Assembly (NCBI GenBank): GCA_000320545.1
Contig: ADNK01001868.1
Coordinates: forward strand, 15,001-58,368
Length of the DNA stretch: 43,368 bases
Source: Bigelowiella natans CCMP2755
Taxonomy: Eukaryota; Cercozoa; Chlorarachniophyceae
Direction of reading: 5' to 3'
The position numbers and the translations under genes were made by a program. This document shows positions 11,652-23,098 of this stretch, piece by piece. The number at the start of each line of letters is the position of its first letter. Within the stretch, counting starts at the first letter, position 1. The notes under the pieces are model-generated. The model saw only the letters and a list, made by a program, of their open reading frames with translations, did not search any database and was not told the origin of the DNA.

Positions 11652-14081
11652 AAGAGAGAGAGAGGGAGAGAGAGTCTGTTATGTAATAATCTTTACGCCA
11701 CATTAGCATACGCGTCCTGGTGAAGTAATTGTCCTTCCACAAACACCCTTCCCCCGCTCCATTCAGCATCCGAGAAAGTTTTGGAGTGCCATCTGGCAAC
11801 TACGTGTCGAGTTTGTGCAGCACTCGTTTCGTCGACTTTGAGATGCACGACAACGTTCGGTCGTCTTTTATCACCACAAACGGCCTCCTGAAGGTAGATG
11901 GACATCTGTAGCGAAACAAGCGGGGGAAAATCCTTGGCAATATACCAACATGCTTTGAGCAGCTATACACGCATATCACCATCACCCTCATCGCCGTCGC
12001 CACCATCCCTCGCGCAGGTTAGGAGTATCGACTCGGAAGAGAACAAACGGATTAGGTCGGCATCGCAATCATGTTGTCGATAGCCCCCTCCTGTTTCCTG
12101 TCCATCTCAGGAGAGCTCTAATCCTCCCTTCCTTGCTCCCCCTTCCCCCCCCCTCCGCACACAGAGCGCTCCTCAGCAACTACTTTGAGCATGTCTTGCT
12201 GCATCGGAACCACACGCACCTTGAACGGATATTCGGGTTGTACCGGATCAAACAAGGTTCTTCGTGTGCCCGTCTTCAACGATAGCGAGGCCACAAAAGG
12301 GATTTGGGAGAATTTCGATTCTCCAAGCACCATCCCTCCCTTCTCTCTCTAACCTGCCCCCCCCCCCCTCATCCTTTGCCTCTTTTCGTCCTTTTCGGCG
12401 GCTTTCTTTGGCGGGAGGTTGGTTGGGAAGTTTCGCATCATATCTTGGACTAACGAACACCTCTGGTCATTCTCCATCAGGAAAACAGCATCGTTACTTC
12501 GTAGTGTCGCAATCGTTCTTCGTCTCCTCGCCGCACATCGACGCCCTCTACAACCTTTCTGGTTCCTGCCCGAGGCTCTCGAAGCTGACCCCGCAGGGAG
12601 CGAGGGCGCGGCGGAAGAATTGGCGGATGAGGAGTGGCGCGCAGGATAGGAACGGCGACGACAACGCCAGCAACGTTGATGGGAAGGCGGGGGAGCGGGC
12701 CGAGGGTTATTTAGATGATGATGCGCTCCTTCAGATGTCCGGGATCAATACGGTAGCAGACCCCGCGTGCTTGAGCGTGTGTGTATGTGTGCGTGTGTGT
12801 GTGTGTGTGTGTGCGTATTTCAATATGCATTTTGAGAACAAGCTTGGAAGTAAGAAATGTGGATATACATAGCTGCGAACGCATCAATGTTTCTGGAATA
12901 TGCGTTGCATATGCAGGAATTGCATGTATCGAATCCTGTGCGCATATCTTTCGATCATAATTCTTACCAATCTTCTTCCCAAACATTTCTCAGCTTCCTA
13001 TAAATCTCGGAGAACTTCGGAAGAGAGAGCACATGCGGGCAATTGCGGTACCACTGCATCCCCACGTTACACCACAACTTGACCATCTCGCCTACCACGA
13101 TATCTACACGCCAGTCATCTGTTAATGCAATCGAAATCGAAATGTGCGGACAGCGACTTAACACACACACACACACACACACACAAACCTCTGTTCCAGT
13201 CTCGTTTTTTCTCCTCTTTCATCTCTCTATCGCCATCTCGTCAGATCGATGTCGCGTTCTTGACCGCGAACCAGTGCTGCGGGTATAGGCTCGCAGTGGG
13301 CATCAGGTTGTGCATGAAAATCGATCGCAGCAACGTCCACCAACACCAACGGATTCAATTCCGCGACCACACACTGTATAAACGCTATGTCGCCGACAAA
13401 CCTACCTATATTTCCAGGATTATGAACGTATTGATGCCATCGGCTTCCGTGGCCGAGAAGGGGGGGGAGGGGGGAAGGATGCTGTTTTTATCCCTGATTT
13501 TGCTATTCAGCTTCTTAGCTGCTGCTGCTGCTGCTGCTATTGCACTCATATTGCTGCTTTTTACCATACTTTGCCAAATGCTAAACCGTGCAGTTATACG
13601 GCCGATGTTCAATTGACTCGATTGCAAGCCAAGATGGAGGTAGCTCGAAATGTGTGTCCCCCCCCGCCCCCTCCAGCCCTCTGAACTGCGTGCAAGAAAA
13701 ACGAGTTTTTAAATTGAGCATTTGCGGCTTCCTTGTTGTTGGTTCAAAGCAATACTAGAATTATCGCTCTATCAAACTAAAGGCCGTATTGTATAGCAGA
13801 GAACTCCTTCGCTCCTTCCGTATATTTTAGAGAAATATTTACTGCTACTAAATGCGGACACATCCCCTCTTCCTCCTTCTCCTTCTCCTCCTCCCTTGCA
13901 GAAGCTGTGTGCACCCCATGTTCCCACAGTAAAAAGCTCAATGATGATTGATATGAAAATGGGCAGAGATTCCGAGGTGTAGTTTCTCTCTTATCGGCAC
14001 AAATTGCTGCAGCTGCTCTTCTAACAACACACCCATCAACATCGAACCTTTTGCAGTGTGCATTGATTTCATGTCCGTTAT

Positions 14082-14123
<42 letters not shown>

Positions 14124-14982
14124 TACTACCATCCCCAATTGCCGACATCTCTTCTCTCACCATGTAATCAACCCGAAAATGAAAGTATCATTGCTGCAGG
14201 TGAGAGAAGATATGAATCCCCTGATGCTGGGACCACCGTCATCAAATGGATCTGTATCGCGCAGTAAGAGTAGAGGTAGGGGGCAGTAGTTTTTCGCACA
14301 AATAAAACGCAAGAATACGATCAGGAATATGAGTTAAACACCATGAAATCATGGAAAACGCGCGTTAAGTACGGCCAAAGACATGCCATTTATTGATAAT
14401 TGAGGCACACCAAAGCTTTGCTTCTGTCCTCCTCTTATAAGCTAATCCTGGAATAATCGCGAATTCTTGTGTCAGAAGAATCGGAGGTAGAGGGGGACAG
14501 GAAGCAGCAGCAGAGGAGTAACGCTGCGTTGGATCCTTCTTTGGTGAGCGGAGATTCTCTCTTCTCACATAACTACCACAAAAACATATGAAAACACTGG
14601 GAATGCCTCCCAGACAGTTATCGATGCTTTCGCAATTGTTTTGACCGTAGGCTACTTTTTGCAGCATTCTGTTAGTATGATTGCCTTTGACCTCGCCCCG
14701 CCCTGCCTCCCTCTTAAACATACTCCTTTCAATCAGCGTCTGATGCTGTTTTCACTCCCTTGCTCGCAGAAGTTTCAACGCTCCAAGTCCTCATTGCCAC
14801 CAGACCATGCGTCCCGTGGCCTCCCCGATGTAAACTTTGCATCGGCCATGGATTATACGGCGTCGCTAAGAGGATACCATGACACGTAATAATGCTTCCC
14901 AAGCTGAACCTCCCGCACGTTTATGCGTGAAACTTCAGCGTGCAAACATGCACGCACGTCATGTCTCGAAACAGCACACACA

Positions 14983-15037
<55 letters not shown>

Positions 15038-15246
15038 CCAATAATGATCGGCTTTGTTTTTGTTTCAACAGGTTGCGGTCGAATCTGCCTCCGAACTGCT
15101 ACGGTGCAGAGATAGATCCTGTGCGAAAGTACCACATCTCACTGCAGAGCGTTTTCAGCCAGACGGGCGGCTTCTATAATCGGACAGGTGTTGCAGAGGA
15201 CTATGGCGAAAAATTCACCGAGGTCGTCGATGATTTCTTCAGATAA
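8437..15246 (+). CDS. Divergent phosphatidylinositol-phosphate-kinase-fold protein with N-terminal membrane segment
   Basis: Exons chain in phase: 8437-8471, 8526-8630, 8711-8875, 9015-9228, 9284-9548, 9683-10158, 10310-10411, 10543-10752, 10849-10932, 11521-11573, 11767-11893, 12018-12055, 12165-12256, 12481-12752, 12994-13047, 13245 to about 13388, 13418-13639, about 14200-14253, 14770-14885 and 15072-15246, for about 1000 residues. Residues 132-155 form a membrane segment (TIIRCLIIYCMLLIGTVMYL). A very acidic region follows. From about residue 553 the PIPK fold is visible: DFKFKTYAPRVFS, IRESFGVPSGNY, NGLLKVRSID (retaining the ATP-binding Lys), SNYFEHVLLH, FGLYRIKQG and a late AMDYTASL resembling the family IIDYL motif. 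Hallmarks are altered: DLKGS reads NLSGS, MDYSLL reads CGYRLA, and the GKSG loop is missing. It may be a pseudokinase. The boundaries at 13388 and 14253 and the exact start are uncertain. Confidence 0.7.
10782..10822. repeat. (CT)n microsatellite
   Basis: CT run upstream of the acceptor of exon 10849-10932. With the C run after it, it forms a very long polypyrimidine tract. Confidence 0.95.
10933..11520 (+). other. Repeat-filled intron of the PIP-kinase-like gene
   Basis: This 588-nt interval holds (TA)n at about 11095-11122, (TAG)n at about 11272-11298, (TA)n at 11304-11348 and (GT)n at about 11418-11462. I cannot support an exon here, although a short one before the kinase fold cannot be excluded. 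Confidence 0.6.
11625..11651. repeat. (AT)n microsatellite followed by (GA)n
   Basis: Perfect AT run, then a short GA run to about 11675, in the intron between exons 11521-11573 and 11767-11893. Confidence 0.95.
12777..12813. repeat. (GT)n microsatellite
   Basis: GT run just after exon 12481-12752 of the PIP-kinase-like gene. Confidence 0.95.
13161..13186. repeat. (CA)n microsatellite
   Basis: CA run in the intron between exons 12994-13047 and 13245-13388. Confidence 0.95.
14082..14124. repeat. (ATC)n trinucleotide repeat
   Basis: ATC run within the roughly 560-nt intron upstream of exon 14200-14253. It causes poly-Asp, poly-Met and poly-Ile frames that are not genes. Confidence 0.95.
14971..15030. 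repeat. (CA)n-(GA)n compound microsatellite
   Basis: CA run followed by GA run in the last intron of the PIP-kinase-like gene. Confidence 0.95.
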
Positions 15247-16248
15247 ATCGCCTAGAGAAGCGCACATGCTCAGCACCGAATCTGTGCGTGAAATAATGTT
15301 CTTATACCACAGTACAGAACACGGCTGCATTAAAAAATAGCGAAACAGAAAATTACCCGCATTCTAGGCCCCATGATGTGGAAGTAGCTTGCATATTATA
15401 TGCAATAACGCGCATGTTAAAGGTAGGATGCGTGCATTTGCCCAACAGCATCATTTGCGCAGTGACTTGCCGGCAAGTAGCAAGCCTACAAGCTTAGCAT
15501 ATAGCAAATGTTTTACCTGGTATTTATCAGTGTTATAGCTATAGTGGCCTGCGGCAATGATAGCGTTAAAACTCGCTATCTGAATACGCATAAAATCGGC
15601 CGCGCACAGGTATGAGACGGAGACTAACTAGCTAATAATGATATCATTACATTTCTTCAATAGGCGCTCCTAATGTTAGGCGTCCAAATGTGTAAAGTTA
15701 CGCTTCTAGCTCATTGCCCCTATTCTGGCCTGTTATTTATACTAGCTGCTAGCTTAATGCTCTCTAACTCTGTCGATCATTACTTCTAGGTTTCTTTCTT
15801 TAGGCACATTACACACATAGCTAGATAGCTAGCATAGTATGTATCAAGCTGTGCGACGACATGTAATAACGCGCCTACTTTATTTGTGAGAGCACGCAAA
15901 CTAGCCTTGCGTGTGCTTATACGGTTTGGTTCTGGAGGCAAATTTCACACGCATCACAGCATACATGCAAAGCAGTGTACCGTCATGTGAACAGTTGACG
16001 CCATAATTAACAGGCGACGTGCATGTGCTGCTCGTCCATAAGTCGAGGGATCGCTTTGCGTGTCCCATCATTGCGCACACGCATCTATTTCTTTGTTTGT
16101 TTTCTTACTGCTAGAATCTACTATGCGCCCATGCAACGAGAGAGGAAGCACATATTCTACGTGCGCGTGCAACTCTTAAGGAGATCATGCTGGGCGGGTG
16201 TGTACGTAATTCTCGAATTCCAATATCGAAGTCGTCATATCTCACGTT
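15247..16248. other. Tail-to-tail intergenic spacer 2, CTAG-rich
   Basis: No gene is visible in these 1002 bp between convergent stop codons. About 11 CTAG tetramers occur, with a cluster at 15640-15840 (CTAGCTGCTAGCTT, then TAGCTAGATAGCTAGC). There is no microsatellite, although the introns on both sides are full of them. Confidence 0.7.
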
Positions 16249-18401
16249 CTAATCTTCATCTTCTTCGTCATCCTTTGCTTTCTTTTTGCGGCTGTACTCG
16301 CTCTTCTCGACTTTAGCTGCGCAAAGTAAAGCAAACATCAGTTGGGTGTTCAATGCCCAGTGGAAGCGTGGGCAGTGAGGGTTGAATCAAGGCGCTATTG
16401 GACGGCAGGCTATAAAGCATTTGTGTGCGAGCTTCGTTTTAATCATAATTTTACAGTTGTTTTCCTCACCGAATCCGACGACTTTGTGAATGCGATCAAA
16501 GAAGAATTCCTTCCAGCCCTTCTTCACCTTATCTGGTACATCGCGATTGCGAAACTTGTCATGGACGGGCACCTCGACCTACAAATGAGGGTTTTTCAAA
16601 GATATCGTCAAATAAGTGCGTGTGTGTGTGTGTGTATGTGTGTGTGAGAGAGGCGTGGGGAGGGGATGGGGTAGTGTAGGAATAAAAAAGGTCGGAATGA
16701 ATTAAGTGAAACCTCAACAGCACGAATAGAGCAATACACTAGTAGTAATAACGAGATACTTCTCGTTACCCCCCCCCCCCCCCCCCCCTTCCTGTCACAG
16801 CAGCACAAAATGGCATCACCCTAAAACAGTTGCCCCCCAGTACCTGATTGAGCTTCGCCACAGTCACGCCATACTCGGGGGAGGAGATTTCGAGTGTAAC
16901 GGTGGAGAAATGGTCGTCTGGCCACTCTTTGAACCTCCATACTTGCACGATCTTACTGGGCGGTGACGCCTCCTGGAAGCTGCCGTGAATGGACCCGCCA
17001 AACAGCGAGAATCCCCCCCCCTCTTTCACCTCGATCTTAGCCTCCGATTGCGTGTACTTCGAGACCATGTCCTGGTCGGTGAGCGCCTTGAAGAGCAGTT
17101 CTGGCGTGCAGCGAAACCCGCGCCTAAAGTTCGCAAAGTGTGCGCAGTGAAGGCGTGGCTGTGAGTGCGGTGCTCGTAATCGTGGCGTGCTTAAGAGAAA
17201 AGGCGCCCCACATCGCTCACATGACGCACACAAACGAAACACCCTTGTGTAGATTCACAATGCGTCTGTTGATGTATTTTGTGTGGGTTGCGACAGAGAC
17301 TCGTGGGGCAGCATACTCGAGCTTGATGTTGACGAATTCCTTGCACACCACCGGGCGATACATCTTGAGGTTTTCGCGCTTGACGTTCAGCTGCTTCTTT
17401 GACTCCACAATCTACCAGTCATCAATAGAAACACACCAACGCCCATGTAAACACACGAAAGCATGCACGCGCGCCGCTGGAACGCGACACTTTCGGAAAA
17501 AAAAGTTGCAAGCCGATCAGCAGCCGGTCTATACGACAGCGATTTAGAGGGGAGAGAAGAAAATTTGGTCTACAAAGGATTTGCTCAGTCATCACCTTCA
17601 CGGGATAGCGTCCATCCTTGATCTCGGAGAGTACTTCAGCCACCTGGTCGTTGAACCTTTTTAACACGTGTAGAAGCTAGTAAGTATTTCATTGAATAAT
17701 TTGCGAGGGTCGATGCCCTCCAGCGTGGGAAAAGTCTCCCTTCGACTACACCCCACACATTTTCTTACTTAGCAGCTTTCTTCAGTCCATGGATGACAAC
17801 TTTTTGGCCGATATCATATTTATCTGGCTCCTCCAACGCGACCTCGTGTTCTTTATCGCGAAAATCGTACGCGTTTTTCCGAATCTGGAGTGTCATTGCA
17901 ACACACGTCTCAGGAACCGGCAGTACAAATGGCCGATGATCTAGGTTTTCCTGCTGTGCTTCTTTTGCATGTCGTGTGATTACCTGCGAGTAGCTAAGAT
18001 TTGTTCCACCGCCATTTTCGAACTTCTTCTGCGCAGCTTCCGCCTGTTGCGATGTGACGACGTGTTTTAAAACGAATTCTCTCACAGCGACGACCTTGCT
18101 ACCTTTTTCCTCTCCTCATCCTTTTTCACCAAGGTGCTCTCATGCAACGTCTGCGCGCGAGGCGTGAAGTCCAGCTGCTGGCCCGGCTTCAGCGGTACCG
18201 GGGCATACTGTTTCTGGAGCTCCTACGTGCGTATGTGCTGTCAGCGTGAGGTCTCATTCTTCCACAACACGTGAGATTATTCTCGTTAGAGCAGACCTTC
18301 GGCGTTGACTTGAAGAAGTAATAGTCAGACTTATCCGTCTTAGTGACGTCGGCCGTTGCACCACCTTCCTTCGGTGGAACGTCTGTCGCTGGCTCCGACA
18401 T
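16249..18401 (-). CDS. Aha1/AHSA1 START-domain protein with a novel N-terminal half (probable Hsp90 co-chaperone)
   Basis: Exons in gene order: 18297-18401, 18130-18222, 17769-18094, 17596-17656, 17317-17411, 16844-17123, 16470-16578 and 16249-16316, giving about 378 residues. Residues 227-356 are the Aha1 C-terminal START-like domain: CTPELLFKALTDQDMVSKYT, GGGFSLFGGSIHGSF, QVWRFKEWPDDHFSTVTLE and VKKGWKEFFFDRI. An acidic tail ends in DDEEDED. The domain binds Hsp90 in known Aha1 proteins. The usual Aha1 N-terminal domain is not recognisable. Residues 1-165 are unfamiliar (SDYYFFKSTPK, KQYAPVPLKPGQQLDF). Residues about 165-215 resemble the small GLxxxxxxNxxxxxV-GRYxV-ENL motif (VIHGLKKAAKFNDQVAEV, DGRYPVK, VKRENL). 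The junction between 18130 and 18094 is unsure: the best fit is a 35-nt intron. An in-frame ATG at 18512 is an alternative start. Confidence 0.75.
16769..16788. repeat. Poly-C run
   Basis: About 20 C residues in an intron of the Aha1-type gene. A short GT run lies at about 16620-16648 in the same intron. Confidence 0.9.
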
Positions 18402-18799
18402 CGTGCTGGCTGCGGGCGGGGGAGGGAGACGGCTCTGGGTTTTTTCTCGACGGAGTTCTGGAAACGCAGTCTGGGGACGGGCAGAACGGCATCGTAATTC
18501 AACCTGCGACAAGGATTAACTACTTATCGCAGCCTGTGATAGCATCAGCAACTCGCCAGATCTTATTAGGAGTTCTCTCTCCTATTCTCACTCACGTCGC
18601 CGCTGCGAAATTGGCCGGAATTCTACCAAAGTCTCGGATATGGAAAGGTACGGCCGATCGACGGTGATTTATCGTAGAATTGGAGCCCTTTTTGAGAGGA
18701 CGACAGAAATATCTGACGGATAAGCTACGGGACTCGGAAGTACTACTCACGCCCGGGCGCCCATCGCGCCATCTGCTCCTTTTGTGTACCAGCCTACTG
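18402..18799. promoter_or_regulatory. Head-to-head promoter region between Aha1-type and GHMP kinase genes
   Basis: About 398 bp lie between divergent ATGs. In-frame upstream ATGs exist for both genes (18512 on the - strand, 18680 on the + strand), so the true intergenic distance could be as short as 168 bp. No TATA-like box is evident. Confidence 0.45.
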
Positions 18800-21700
18800 A
18801 TGGCATCAGACGATAATGGTGTTAGCTTTGCGAAGGGGGGTGAGGAGAAATCACTCGTTCGGAGGCTCCTGGCAATGGGATTTGACGGCGAAAATGCGAA
18901 GCGGAAAGCCGCATTAGCTGCGGAAGCCAGCAAGAGGCTGGATGCTGTGAGAGGGAAGGGAAAGGGACTTGCCCAGCAGCAAGTGTTCGTTGTTCCAGGA
19001 CGGCTTGAGGTCAGTTAGGAGTTGAATGAGACCATAGGTTTAGATTCAGGAAGAGGGAGGGACTAAAGCCAGCGAGTCATCGTAATACATGCAAACAGGT
19101 TGTGGGGAAACATACTGATTACTGCGGAGGCAGCAGCTTGCTCTGCAACACAAATCGAGGTGTCCTGCTAACCCATTCACCTCTGCTCGCCTTTGTTCCC
19201 CTATGTAAATACATGCATATGCATGAATTTTTCTGAACCGAAACAGTGAGCTATAACGTTCGTTCGATTCTCCGAAAGGGCTGATAGTCCTAGTCAGGGC
19301 TCGGGACGATAGCATCGCCAGGATATCTTCGACGGCCTTTCCGGATTCTGTGTCTTATGACCTCAAGACGAAGAAAACAGTGCCGAGGAGAAGTGCGAAC
19401 GGAAGCAATGACGGCGACGGTAGGTGAAACAGATCAGTTTACCTGGAGAGAGAGAGAATATACTGAATGTGTGATAATAAGTAAGTCTGGATGATCATAG
19501 GTGGTTCTTCTTCCAACGGTCATTGGTCTTGCTACCCTCTAACGGCGCTTCACAGATTGGCTACAAATTTTCCTTCCTCCCAGCAAGGGTCAGAATGAAG
19601 ACTAAGCAAGCAGCCTTTAAATTGTAGAAAATGGGGAGCTTAACGATTCCCCAGATGGCTGAGTTTTAGAACATGCAGGAGGCGACAACGATTCGATTTA
19701 AAGATTTGATTACTGAATATCTCCTTCTCCCTCCTTCACAATCATCCTGGATTGCAGATTTGACGTGATGATTGCTTCCGATTTGCCGAAAGCGGCTGGA
19801 ATGTCCTCGTCTTCTTGCGTGGTGTGCGCAGTCTTCCTGGCCATGGTAGTGTATAGTCGGTTGATGCTTTGGATTTGCTTCTCCATAGGATCATATCCAT
19901 TATACGATGTTAAGGAAGAGAAGGAGGAGGAGGAGGAAGAAGAAGAAGACGACGGATGAGTGCGATAAGGGGACGGGGGATGATAGATTTGAAAATATTG
20001 ATGAAATGGGAGAATGGTGTTGGCGATTATATTGGTGGTGAAGATGATTATGATAATGCTGATGATAATAGCCCTTAATGTCTTTCTTTCTCAGGAGTAC
20101 GCGAACAGCCTCAGAACAACCGAGATTTTCAAGACTAATCTTCCGCAAGAAACTGATTTTTACGAGTGAGCAGAGAAATTCATATAATGGCACGCAGCAG
20201 ATTTGACATCAGAGATTTATTCATATAATCATCGTCAAAATCATCACCATCCTTAAAAAAATAAACAGAGAACTGTCAGATTGCCACGAATTGCCATGCA
20301 AATACCAGCGACCATCATGATGATAATAACAGCGCCAACCATAAAACATCAAGGTATCTTGGCTGCATAGAGAACGGGCAGACGAAAGCGAAGCTCATCG
20401 GAAGCAAAGGTGATATGTTTCCAATTCACGATGTCCTGATTCGACATAACGAACGATACAGCTGCATGTTGAATAATGATACAAATCGCTCTCTCACAGG
20501 AGTCGGCACATTTGGTGGAAGCGAGGACCACACCGCAATAATGGCGTCCAAAAGAGCGCAGCTTTCCCTGTTCAGGTGACGAGAATGGCGAGTTGGAAGA
20601 TTGTTTACTGACTCCTGCTCAAAGCTAGAGTCCACGATCGTCATCATCAACGCCGTCGTCGTCATCATCATCGCTATATCTTCTGCTTGCAATTTGAGAG
20701 GCTGCTTCTTTCGTACGTATATATTTATGGAAAGATATCGTCCGACTGCATTTCTGGGGTCCATCGCCGTAGGCAGGGATGTGGTAGCGAGACGTATTAG
20801 CTGAGAAGAAACAATTCACTCAAGGAAGAATATTTAATAGTTGAATTCCTCGTATGTTGCTCCATAATCTGCCGCACGTTTTGATTCTCTGCGCGTTCAA
20901 AAAACTCCTCCTCACCCTCGCCCTCTTCCCCACTGTAATCATCGCAATTGTTACGGCAAAATTAATCCCTTCGTGTAGGCTATGATCGTGTCTTTTCGAT
21001 GTGTTATTGGTGAAAACCATCCTCCTGTCCGCCCCCCCCTCCTTCCTCTAGACATTTGTTATTGCGAGCTCGGGCGTGGAGGCGCACAAAACGGGAGATG
21101 CTATGGAGAAGTAAGCATCGGAGTCAAACTAATGATGAGAGGATGATGATGATTATGATCATGATGATGATGATAATGGTGGTGATGATGGTGACAAGGA
21201 AATATTCTATCTTTCTCCCTCTCTCTCGCTCTCTCTCTCCCTACATTTGTATGTGTGTGTGTGTGTGTGTATGCGGAACATGTTACACATTTTTTTTCCT
21301 GACCCCCTCTCTGCATATTGTATATTATGTTATATCATAATACACATCTGCTCATATTCTAATCTGTATTCTGCACTCTCCTCCATTCGTTCTTGCGCAA
21401 TTTCATCCCATCTTTACCCCATCGTCGTGTTCTTCGCATACAATAAATAAGGTACAATCTGTTAAGTCTCCGCGCCGCCGTTATTTGTAGCTTGCTCGGG
21501 GAATCGTGCTTAGCGAAGGTGCGTGCAGAGAGAAAGAGAGCGGGGATGGGGGAGGGTCATTTGCTAATGTCGCGTGTGCTGCGAAGGTGTGGACACGACA
21601 CGTGGAAAAGAAAGAGCAGCAGCCGTCAGAAGAGACGGCAAAGGAGGAGGAGGCGGAGGAGGAGGAAAAGCAGGAGAGCGTGAAAGATGATCTCGCTCGC

Positions 21701-22239
21701 CTCAAAGAGAAAATCTTGCACCGAATGAAAGACCGTGAGGAGGACTTCGACGAAGATACTTGCAGTATCAAATTCAAGCTTAAAGGAGGAAGCAGCAGAA
21801 GGGCCTTCTCCTTCACCGAACTGTGCAAGCGATTAGAGCATTTTGTCCGTAGCAGCGCGCGCCCAACCACTTCCTCAGCAGCACCCATCCATCTCCTTGA
21901 CAGATACATCCATGATTATTACTCGATTCGTGTCCTTTTAAGCAGCCCGTTTTTCCCAACTTTTGAGATCATTAAAGAAACCACATGCTCCATGCCTGCG
22001 CTTGTTCGCCCCCCTCCCCCCCTCTGCATGTGGTTTTGACAACTTCTCCCGTTTCTTCCTTGCCCCCATAAGGTGATGGAGAACTACGTGGTGATTCCGC
22101 GGGTGTGCAGCGCGTTCAAGCACCGCGACTACGAAGAACTAGGGAAATGGGTCGATCTATCGCAGGATTTGGCGGAGAAACTTTTAGGTAGCAATGATAG
22201 CAAAGCCGTAGTTGATGCGCGAAACTGGAGTATGTGGCG

Positions 22240-22280
<41 letters not shown>

Positions 22281-23098
22281 TGCCTTAAAATCGGTCGGAA
22301 TCATCGATAGCAACTTGATGATCCAAACACAAGGTTTCGATGTGTGTTTCTACACTGAAACGTCGCCACGTGGCAGCGCCGCTCAGGTTGTTTTATCTCC
22401 TCTTCCCACCCATCCCACCTCTCCCTCTCTTTCTCTCTCTCCCCCCCTCCCTATCCCTGTGTTACGGGCATGTAGGCAATCAAGTGGAAGCGACAGTGGC
22501 TCTCGCAAGTAACGACACACCCACGTCTCCTTTTCTCACCAGCTAAAAGTTGCCCCACGCACCGGAGATCTGAACATGCTGCATGCCTTTGTAGAGATGG
22601 CCCGTGAGACCGGCGCACATGCGGCATCAGCTTTTGGAGCAGGGTTCGGAGGAAGCGTGTGGGCGCTTGTTGACAGGGACAAAGTTGAAACGTTCGTGGT
22701 GGATTGGAAGAAGAGGTGGGTAGATGTACGCTCCCACGTTGTTTGTTTGCGCCAGTGCCTTCCTCTCTTCTTCGCGTCCTTAGAAGCCCGGTGATGCGTT
22801 CGCCCAAGGAGCGTAGTTTCTGCTTTTTCCTGCTGAAACAAACAATGTTGGCGTGTCTAGTCTCATGTGCCGCCATTTAAAACGTCGTGCATCAGTGGTT
22901 TGTGACTACCATTTTGGTAAAATTGCTCCGTCTTCTGCACGCATAGCATACACCTTTACAGTCTTGGTACGTATTCATACACACTCTTCACATAACAGCT
23001 ACAAGGCCAGATTTGGGGAGAAGCAAGCCGATGTCGCGGAATTCTTTTCATTCGATCCAGTGGACCAAGCTCAGGGAGCTTTCGCTACTACAAGCTAG
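18800..23098 (+). CDS. GHMP-family sugar kinase, galactokinase-like
   Basis: Sixteen exons agree in phase: 18800-19009, 19099-19159, 19279-19419, 19501-19588, 19758-19845, 20095-20165, 20354-20409, 20500-20575, 20735-20783, 21052-21110, 21452-21518, 21587-21844, 22073-22187, 22476-22508, 22550-22715 and 22999-23098, giving about 545 residues. Motifs in order: VFVVPGRLE joined to VVGKHTDYCGG (sugar-binding, compare GEHTDY of galactokinase), GHWSCYPLTALHRLA, SDLPKAAGMSSSS at about 174-186 (ATP-binding loop), GVGTFGGSEDHTAIMAS near 239-255, FVIASSGVEAHKTG, and ASAFGAGFGGSVWALV at about 483-498. Known relatives phosphorylate a monosaccharide at C1 with ATP; the exact sugar cannot be read from sequence. 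Exon 21587-21844 carries a Lys/Glu-rich insert. The gene diverges from the Aha1-type gene. Confidence 0.88.
19846..20094 (+). other. Intron with GAG/GAT-rich low complexity
   Basis: This interval follows the ATP-loop exon. It has a (GAG)n stretch near 19918-19950 and GAT-rich sequence near 20040-20072. No exon is supported. Confidence 0.6.
22241..22279. repeat. (GT)n microsatellite
   Basis: GT run in the intron after exon 22073-22187 of the GHMP kinase gene. A shorter GT run lies at about 21251-21270. Confidence 0.95.

Noticed and set aside
13125-13616. Frame with a poly-Ala, membrane-like stretch
   Set aside because: It comes from a (GCT)n tract. The alternative frame 13418-13639 has an acceptor, a donor and matching phases on both sides.
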